DNA of 11,352 nucleotides from positions 1 through 11,352 of the forward strand of contig CANHDS010000009.1 in assembly GCA_947459465.1 (NCBI GenBank), in the 5' to 3' direction. The stretch comes from Burkholderiaceae bacterium. GTDB lineage: Bacteria; Pseudomonadota; Gammaproteobacteria; Burkholderiales; Burkholderiaceae. Positions 7,461 through 11,352 of this stretch are shown in pieces (within the stretch, counting starts at the first letter, position 1; each line of letters begins with the position of its first letter). The notes under the pieces were generated by a model. The model was not told where the DNA came from. It worked only from the letters and a program-made list of their open reading frames with translations, and did not search any database. Made by a program: the position numbers and the translations under genes.

Positions 7461-8108
7461 TTAAGGTGCTAGGCGACTGATGCGCCATGCCTCTTGAGCC
7501 TTGGTGTACAAAATCCGATCATGAAGGCGCGAGGGGCGGCCTTGCCAAAATTCGATTCTTTCGGGCTGTAAGCGATACCCACCCCATTGCATTGGTCTGG
7601 GCGGGTTATCTCCAAATTGATCCTGAAAACGCCGCTCCTCCTGTTCTAAAAAAGCCCGGCTTTCAATTTCTCGACTTTGAGGCGAAGCCCAAGCACCAAT
7701 GCGAGATGCTGGGGGGCGTTGAAAAAAATAAGCATCACTCTCGGCAGCACTGAGTTTCGAAACAATGCCATTGATTCGAACTTGGCGCTCCAACTCATGC
7801 CAATGAAATAGGAGTGCTGCTTGAGGACGACTTGCGAGCTCCAGTCCTTTTTGACTCTCATAATTGGTAAAGAAGCAAAAACCGCCCTGACTGATTCCTT
7901 TTAATAGAACAACCCGTGCAGAGGGAGTGCCTACTGTATCAGCCGTCGCTAGCACCATCGCATTGGGCTCCGGACACTCCGCTTGACTTGCTTGTAAGAA
8001 CCAGGTCTCAAATAGAGCGATCGGATCTTGAGGCGCATCGTTTTCCGATAGCTGCCCTGCGGTATAGTTTTTGCGTAAATCGGCTAGGTTTTTGCTGATT
8101 GAACTCAT
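7461..8108 (-). CDS. pdxH: Pyridoxamine/pyridoxine 5'-phosphate oxidase
   Basis: FMN-dependent oxidation of pyridoxine or pyridoxamine 5'-phosphate to pyridoxal 5'-phosphate, the last step of vitamin B6 coenzyme synthesis and salvage; cytoplasmic dimer. From ATG 8108 the protein has 215 residues, typical of the family. Conserved stretches are RVVLLKG (65-71) and TNYESQKG (81-88), which bind FMN, RQVRING (108-114), [17 protein letters not shown] (175-180) and the C-terminal [13 protein letters not shown] (186-198), containing the Arg and His that bind the substrate phosphate. The frame stays open to 8252, but that extension overlaps tcdA and lacks family residues. A TATACT lies exactly six bases before the ATG and there is no Shine-Dalgarno, so a leaderless mRNA is likely. 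Its start is 22 bases from that of the divergent tcdA. Confidence 0.97.
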   Translation of the reverse strand: MSSISKNLADLRKNYTAGQLSENDAPQDPIALFETWFLQASQAECPEPNAMVLATADTVGTPSARVVLLKGISQGGFCFFTNYESQKGLELASRPQAALLFHWHELERQVRINGIVSKLSAAESDAYFFQRPPASRIGAWASPQSREIESRAFLEQEERRFQDQFGDNPPRPMQWGGYRLQPERIEFWQGRPSRLHDRILYTKAQEAWRISRLAP

Positions 8109-8114
8109 GGATTG

Positions 8115-8120
8115 AGTATA
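8115..8120 (-). promoter_or_regulatory. pdxH -10 element (TATACT), predicted leaderless start
   Basis: Minus-strand TATACT, then CAATCC, then the pdxH ATG: the same hexamer and the same six-base gap as argH. +1 would fall on the A of the start codon. No strong -35 is visible 16-18 bases upstream. Confidence 0.5.
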
Positions 8121-8122
8121 AA
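8117..8122 (+). promoter_or_regulatory. tcdA -10 element (TATAAA), overlapping the pdxH -10
   Basis: TATAAA matches TATAAT at five of six positions and overlaps the pdxH -10 with the same two-base offset seen at argH/hemC. Transcription would start within about two bases of the tcdA ATG at 8131, so the AGAG at 8123-8126 would probably be outside the transcript or unusable as a Shine-Dalgarno. The -35 is weak. Confidence 0.4.
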
Positions 8123-8130
8123 GAGAGCGT

Positions 8131-8901
8131 ATGCCAAACGAAAGAGTAGTTGACGAGACCGCCTGTGAAGCTAATTCAAACGCAGATCGACGTTTTGCTG
8201 GGGTTGCTCGTCTATATGGTGAGGATGCATTTGCAGCTTTTGGTCGCGCCACCGTTGTGGTGATCGGTTTGGGTGGGGTTGGCTCGTGGGCTGCTGAAGC
8301 ATTGGCGCGCTCTGCGGTCGGTCATTTGGTTTTGGTCGATTTTGATCATATTGCACCCAGCAACGTCAATCGCCAATTGCATGCCATTGAAGGAAGTTTT
8401 GGAAAGGCAAAAGTAGCAGTGATGGCAGAGCGTTTACAGGCAATCAATCCAAGCATCACCATTACTATCCATGACCAATTTGCGGAGCCTGGAAATTTAG
8501 ACCAGATTATTCAAAAGGGCTCATTTGTGTTGGATGCTTGCGATGATGTGTCTGCCAAGGTGGGGCTCGCTGATTTTTGTCGGCGTCACCAGATTTCGTT
8601 GGTGATGTGCGGAGGTGCCGGAGGCAAGATTGACCCCACCCGCATTCAGATTGCAGATTTATCTAAAACCACCCAAGACCCCTTACTGGCGAAAATCAGA
8701 GCCCAATTGCGTAAAAACCATTCATTTTGTAGGGATTTGAAGAAATCCATGGGAATTCAGGCCGTTTACTCATCCGAAGCCAGGAGAGGCATAGCCAGTG
8801 GGGGTTTGGAGTGTTCCGGGTATGGCTCAGGGGTCACTGTGACGGCCGCCTTTGGATTTGCAGCGGCTGCTTCATGCCTTGCCCAAATAGCCAATTCCTA
8901 G
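8131..8901 (+). CDS. tcdA: tRNA threonylcarbamoyladenosine dehydratase (TcdA/CsdL)
   Basis: An E1-like ThiF/MoeB-fold enzyme that uses ATP to cyclise t6A at position 37 of ANN-decoding tRNAs to ct6A. In E. coli it works with the cysteine desulfurase pair CsdA/CsdE. The protein has 256 residues. It shows [11 protein letters not shown] (20-30), typical of the TcdA N-terminus, the nucleotide-binding [16 protein letters not shown] (46-61), [14 protein letters not shown] (69-82) with the Arg used in adenylation, the Lys pair 92/94, [16 protein letters not shown] and a hydrophobic [19 protein letters not shown]-terminus. TcdA rather than MoeB or ThiF is favoured by RRFxGxxRLYG and the lack of the paired CxxC zinc motifs of MoeB. 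The first 19 residues look unconserved, but no better start is present. Divergent from pdxH; nothing clearly terminates it downstream. Confidence 0.93.
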   Translation: MPNERVVDETACEANSNADRRFAGVARLYGEDAFAAFGRATVVVIGLGGVGSWAAEALARSAVGHLVLVDFDHIAPSNVNRQLHAIEGSFGKAKVAVMAERLQAINPSITITIHDQFAEPGNLDQIIQKGSFVLDACDDVSAKVGLADFCRRHQISLVMCGGAGGKIDPTRIQIADLSKTTQDPLLAKIRAQLRKNHSFCRDLKKSMGIQAVYSSEARRGIASGGLECSGYGSGVTVTAAFGFAAAASCLAQIANS

Positions 8902-8963
8902 AATTAATCTTTTTGCTAAACTCCTGATTTACTTGAAATTGATGTTCAGGTAATGAGTTTGTC

Positions 8964-8987
8964 AACGCTTTGTTTTTTGTAAGCGTT
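8964..8987 (+). promoter_or_regulatory. Hairpin AACGCTT / AAGCGTT
   Basis: A perfect 7-bp inverted repeat around a T-rich 10-base loop. The T-run lies in the loop rather than after the stem, so it does not look like an intrinsic terminator for tcdA. It may be a structure or operator upstream of the peptide gene. Confidence 0.4.
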
Positions 8988-8996
8988 AATGAACTA

Positions 8997-9010
8997 GCTT
9001 TAGCTAAAGC
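8997..9010. repeat. Perfect 14-bp palindrome GCTTTAGCTAAAGC
   Basis: Identical to its own reverse complement over 14 bases. It lies 85 bases before the ATG of the small-peptide gene. It could be an operator for a dimeric regulator; I do not recognise the sequence. Confidence 0.55.
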
Positions 9011-9053
9011 CATTCGTAGCTACATTGGTTTTGGTTAAGGTGGCAGTTAGATC

Positions 9054-9067
9054 CGTAGGAGACTACG
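9054..9067 (+). promoter_or_regulatory. Small hairpin with GNRA-type loop in the peptide gene leader
   Basis: CGTAG and CTACG form a perfect 5-bp stem closed by GAGA, a GNRA-class tetraloop. It ends 27 bases before the start codon. Such a structure could stabilise the leader RNA or bind a regulator. Confidence 0.35.
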
Positions 9068-9084
9068 TTTATTAATTTTATTTT

Positions 9085-9088
9085 GGAG
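9085..9088 (+). promoter_or_regulatory. Strong ribosome binding site of the small-peptide gene
   Basis: GGAG six bases before the ATG at 9095, in a T-rich unstructured stretch. It is among the best Shine-Dalgarno sites in the window and supports translation of this short gene. Confidence 0.7.
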
Positions 9089-9094
9089 TTTTAC

Positions 9095-9250
9095 ATGAAA
9101 AAGATCGTTGCTATGTTAGTTGCTGGTTTGTTCTCTGCTGGTGTTTTCGCTCAAGCACCTGCTCCTAAGAAAGATGAGAAGAAAGACGCTAAGCCAGCTG
9201 CTGCTGCTCCAGCTGCTCCAGCTGCTCCAGCTGCTCCAGCCAAGAAGTAA
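9095..9250 (+). CDS. Small secreted Ala/Pro/Lys-rich protein, 51 aa, function unknown
   Basis: I do not recognise a characterised family. Residues 1-19 form a classical Sec signal peptide: MKK, a hydrophobic core (IVAMLVAGLFSAGVF) and a V-F-A cleavage site before Gln20. The predicted mature peptide is 32 residues made of only six residue types: 14 Ala, 7 Pro, 7 Lys, 2 Asp, 1 Glu and 1 Gln, net charge about +4. It has a charged Lys/Asp/Glu section followed by a repeating Ala-Ala-Pro section and a Lys-Lys end. Sixteen of 18 alanines use GCT, unlike the mixed GCG/GCC/GCA of its neighbours, which suggests high expression or repeat expansion. A GGAG site and an intrinsic terminator 17 bases after the stop frame it as a single-gene transcript. 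The role is probably periplasmic or extracellular, perhaps as a cationic disordered linker or binder; this is inference. Confidence 0.85.
   Translation: MKKIVAMLVAGLFSAGVFAQAPAPKKDEKKDAKPAAAAPAAPAAPAAPAKK
9194..9240 (+). repeat. Tandem 9-bp repeat CCAGCTGCT in the peptide gene
   Basis: Three perfect units run from 9209 to 9235, followed by a partial unit, and a further unit with one extra GCT precedes them at 9194-9205. Each unit encodes Pro-Ala-Ala. The unit keeps the frame, so gain or loss of copies would change peptide length without breaking the gene. Confidence 0.8.
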
Positions 9251-9267
9251 TCCTTTTTGTCTGAAAG

Positions 9268-9292
9268 AACCCCAGCTTGCTGGGGTTTTTTT
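9268..9292 (+). terminator. Rho-independent terminator of the small-peptide gene
   Basis: AACCCCAG and CTGGGGTT form a perfect 8-bp stem around a CTTG tetraloop, and the T-run (seven T, 9286-9292) begins at the end of the 3' arm. It lies 17 bases after the stop codon, and it is the clearest intrinsic terminator in the window. Confidence 0.92.
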
Positions 9293-9409
9293 ATACCTAA
9301 ATTTTAGTTTGAAACCGCTCCCCAACCCCCATCATTTTTGACGGCGTCTTGTCGATTCAGCACATATAAGAACGCTATTTAGATTGAAATAACCTCACAC
9401 TCTCAAACC
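9293..9409 (+). other. 117-bp gap before the fused membrane/aminopropyltransferase gene
   Basis: This should contain the promoter of the downstream gene, since a strong terminator precedes it. TTGACG at 9338 and TATAAG at 9365 are tempting but 21 bases apart, too far for a normal promoter. No Shine-Dalgarno is visible before ATG 9410. Confidence 0.4.
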
Positions 9410-11352
9410 ATGTTCTACGCCATCGTTATTTTTATCTCCGCGTTCCTCATTTTTTTAGTCCAACCATTAATCGCAAAACAAATTTTGCCGTGGTTTGGTG
9501 GCTCAGCTGCCGTGTGGGGTACATGCTTACTTTTTTTTCAATCTGCGCTACTCGCGGGATATGCATACGCAGATGTATTGACTCGTTATCTCTCGATGAG
9601 GCGACAGGTCATGGTGCACGGCGTTCTTTTAGTTGCCGCAATCATCACGATGCCAATTATTGCCAGTGATGCATGGCGCCCCCTTGGTAACGAGGATCCC
9701 ATTTTAAGAATCTTGGGACTGCTGTTGGCAACGATTGGTCTTCCATATTTCTTGCTCGCAAGTACCACCCCGTTGATTGGTGCTTGGTATTGGCGACGTC
9801 ATCAGGCATCGGCCCCTTATCGCTTATTTGCCCTCTCAAACTTTGCTTCACTCCTTGCTTTGCTCGGATATCCGTTTTTAATTGAACCGTGGCTTGGTAA
9901 TCGTGAGACAGCGTGGGCATGGTCGGGATTGTTTTGTATCTTTGCGATCCTGTGTTTTGCTCTAGGATTATCAACTGTCAAAAACGCACAAAGCATCGGT
10001 GACCAGCAAGTCAGTGGATCAAATTTAATCGATACTCACGCCCATTCCATTCATTTGGGGCAATGGCTGCGCTGGGTCGCGCTATCGGCAATTGGTTCTG
10101 CATTACTACTAGGGGTCAGTAGCCACTTAACGCAAAACATCTCGTCGGCGCCGTTACTCTGGGTAGTGCCGCTCGCGCTTTACCTCATTACATTCATTAT
10201 TAGTTTTGATCACCCTCGTTGGTATAAGCGCTTAGTCTTTTTGCCACTTGCCATTATTTTGGTTCCAGCGATGGCATGGCTCTCGGACTCTCTCAATCTC
10301 AAGATGGTGACGCCAGTTTATGCACTCGGGTTATTCGTGGTGTGCATGGTGTGCCATGGTGAGTTGGCTCGTCTTAAGCCTCACCCTTCGAAGTTAACCA
10401 CCTTTTATTTGTCGATATCGATTGGTGGGGCCCTTGGCTCATTAGCCATGGCTGTTATTGCACCATTAGTCTTTGCTGGTTATTTTGAGCTCTATGCTGC
10501 GCTAATTGCAGCAGCGGTGATTGCTCTGTTTATTCCGATTGGTGAGACTTTGCAAAAGCGCTGGTTTGCCAAAGGAATTGCTTCTCTGGTTGTTTTAGCC
10601 GTGGGCGTGTTGTCATGGCAGGGTATTCGTGATTACACCCAGGATGTGCGATTTATGGAGCGTGATTTTTACGGGGTTGTGCGGACCCGTGATAACTCTA
10701 CTGGGGCTGACTTTCGGAGCTTGATTCATGGAGCGATTGCTCACGGTGGGCAATTGCTACAGGAAGAATTACAGATGACACCCTCTAGCTATTACGGGCC
10801 TACTAGTGGTTACGGACGTGTTTTTGCAAGCTTGCCTGATACACCAAAGACTGTCGGCGTGATTGGTTTGGGTGCAGGTGCGTTAGCGGTCTATGCCAAG
10901 CCTGGTGATCACTGGGTGTTTTATGAGATCTCACCGTCAGTGGTCACAGCTGCCAAAAGAGACTTTACTTTTTTGGACAAGATGAAGGCAACCCATGAAA
11001 TCGTGATTGGTGATGGTCGGCTTTCTTTAGATCGTGAACCATCCCGACAATTTGATATTCTCGCCATGGACGCATTTTCAGGCGATTCGATTCCAACGCA
11101 TTTGATTACTAAAGAAGCGATGGAAATTTATATGAAGCACCTCAAGCCCAATGGCGTGATTGTGTTTCAGGCAACCAACCGATTTGTGGATTTGATGCCC
11201 GTGGCTAAAAATTTAGCCGATGCCCATGGCCTATCGATTGTTTTGGTCACTGATTCCCCAGAATTTGAGACTGGTCCAGAGTATTGGCTGGCTAGTACGG
11301 ATCAAGTGATCATGACTCGTAATAAAGCGTTACTCAATCAAGAAAAGATTAA
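9410..11352 (+). CDS. Membrane protein fused to a spermidine-synthase-like domain (3' truncated by window)
   Basis: The frame is open from ATG 9410 to the window edge, at least 647 residues, with no stop. Roughly residues 1-400 are hydrophobic with about a dozen membrane segments, beginning with FYAIVIFISAFLIFLVQP. The remainder is a Rossmann-type domain of the spermidine synthase family: HGAIAHGGQLL (about 439-449), SGYGRVF, the nucleotide-binding VIGLGAGALAVYA (about 484-496) followed by FYEISP, GDGRLSL (about 534-540) and MDAFSGDSIPTHL (about 553-565), whose Asp corresponds to the catalytic region. This matches proteins usually annotated as fused MFS/spermidine synthase. In soluble enzymes the domain transfers aminopropyl from decarboxylated S-adenosylmethionine to putrescine; whether the fused form does so, and why it is tethered to the membrane, is not known to me. 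No Shine-Dalgarno is seen; the start follows from the N-terminal membrane segment. Confidence 0.85.
   Translation, partial: MFYAIVIFISAFLIFLVQPLIAKQILPWFGGSAAVWGTCLLFFQSALLAGYAYADVLTRYLSMRRQVMVHGVLLVAAIITMPIIASDAWRPLGNEDPILRILGLLLATIGLPYFLLASTTPLIGAWYWRRHQASAPYRLFALSNFASLLALLGYPFLIEPWLGNRETAWAWSGLFCIFAILCFALGLSTVKNAQSIGDQQVSGSNLIDTHAHSIHLGQWLRWVALSAIGSALLLGVSSHLTQNISSAPLLWVVPLALYLITFIISFDHPRWYKRLVFLPLAIILVPAMAWLSDSLNLKMVTPVYALGLFVVCMVCHGELARLKPHPSKLTTFYLSISIGGALGSLAMAVIAPLVFAGYFELYAALIAAAVIALFIPIGETLQKRWFAKGIASLVVLAVGVLSWQGIRDYTQDVRFMERDFYGVVRTRDNSTGADFRSLIHGAIAHGGQLLQEELQMTPSSYYGPTSGYGRVFASLPDTPKTVGVIGLGAGALAVYAKPGDHWVFYEISPSVVTAAKRDFTFLDKMKATHEIVIGDGRLSLDREPSRQFDILAMDAFSGDSIPTHLITKEAMEIYMKHLKPNGVIVFQATNRFVDLMPVAKNLADAHGLSIVLVTDSPEFETGPEYWLASTDQVIMTRNKALLNQEKI

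Larger units (their letters stand above)
8902..9094. other. 193-bp AT-rich intergenic region with several inverted repeats
   Basis: It separates tcdA from the small-peptide gene and probably holds the promoter and long leader of the latter. It contains a 7-bp hairpin (8964-8987), a perfect 14-bp palindrome (8997-9010), an 8-bp palindrome GTAGCTAC (9016-9023) and a 5-bp hairpin with a GAGA loop (9054-9067). I could not assign a confident promoter: TTGAAA at 8934 and TTGTCA at 8959 lack a well-spaced -10. Confidence 0.5.

Noticed and set aside
8109..8252. N-terminal extension of pdxH to 8252
   Set aside because: It runs through the start of tcdA on the opposite strand, is low-complexity, and the normal 215-residue PdxH begins at ATG 8108.
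8964..8987. Hairpin as an intrinsic terminator for tcdA
   Set aside because: The T-run is in the loop and no T-tract follows the stem on either strand.
9194..9240. Tandem repeat as a CRISPR-like or mobile element signal
   Set aside because: Units are contiguous 9-mers in frame with a coding sequence and have no spacers.
9120..9341. Leu-rich 73-codon frame overlapping the small-peptide gene
   Set aside because: Its poly-Leu and Gln-Leu runs are just the alanine/proline repeat read in another frame, and it runs through the terminator.
9338..9370. TTGACG plus TATAAG as a promoter for the fused membrane gene
   Set aside because: The spacer is 21 bases, outside the usual 16-18.
1..11352. Hidden defence, phage, toxin-antitoxin or biosynthetic cluster
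   Set aside because: Apart from the small peptide, every sizeable frame is assigned to a known core family; the unexplained content is limited to the peptide and the regulatory regions.

Overview
This window reads as ordinary core chromosome from a beta-proteobacterium of the Burkholderiaceae, most like Polynucleobacter or a close freshwater relative. That assignment rests on remembered family resemblance of ArgH, HemC, the LeuE-like exporter and the small Ala/Pro/Lys peptide, plus a base composition near 50% GC; no search was run. I see no insertion sequence, phage gene, tRNA, rRNA, CRISPR array or recognisable defence system, and no gap between genes reaches 300 bases.

Layout. 1-876 (+): 3' part of an AdiA-like arginine/lysine/ornithine decarboxylase. 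888-2315 (-): argH, converging on it. 2369-4142 (+): hemC then hemD, two consecutive steps of tetrapyrrole synthesis. 4090-6014 (-): an RhlE-type DEAD-box RNA helicase followed by ubiC, whose 3' end overlaps hemD by 53 bp. 6207-7446 (+): a LeuE-like amino-acid exporter and msrA. 7461-8108 (-): pdxH. 8131-8901 (+): tcdA. 9095-9250 (+): an unlisted 51-residue secreted Ala/Pro/Lys peptide with its own strong ribosome binding site and intrinsic terminator. 9410 to the window end (+): a membrane protein fused to a spermidine-synthase-like domain, open at the right edge.

How the genes work together. Most are housekeeping: arginine synthesis (argH) and breakdown (decarboxylase), haem (hemCD), ubiquinone (ubiC), PLP (pdxH), tRNA ct6A modification (tcdA) and methionine-sulfoxide repair (msrA). 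The decarboxylase at the left edge and the aminopropyltransferase-like protein at the right edge could both touch polyamines, but they are 8.5 kb apart and the link is only thematic.

The most interesting signals are regulatory. (1) argH, leuE and pdxH each have a -10-like hexamer exactly six bases before the ATG (TATACT, TATGAT, TATACT) and no Shine-Dalgarno, which predicts leaderless mRNAs. (2) The two divergent gene pairs, argH/hemC and pdxH/tcdA, share a compact core in which the -10 elements of the two strands overlap with the same 2-base offset. (3) The helicase leader holds four short segments that can form mutually exclusive stems, one of which buries the Shine-Dalgarno. (4) The small-peptide gene has a long leader rich in palindromes and hairpins.
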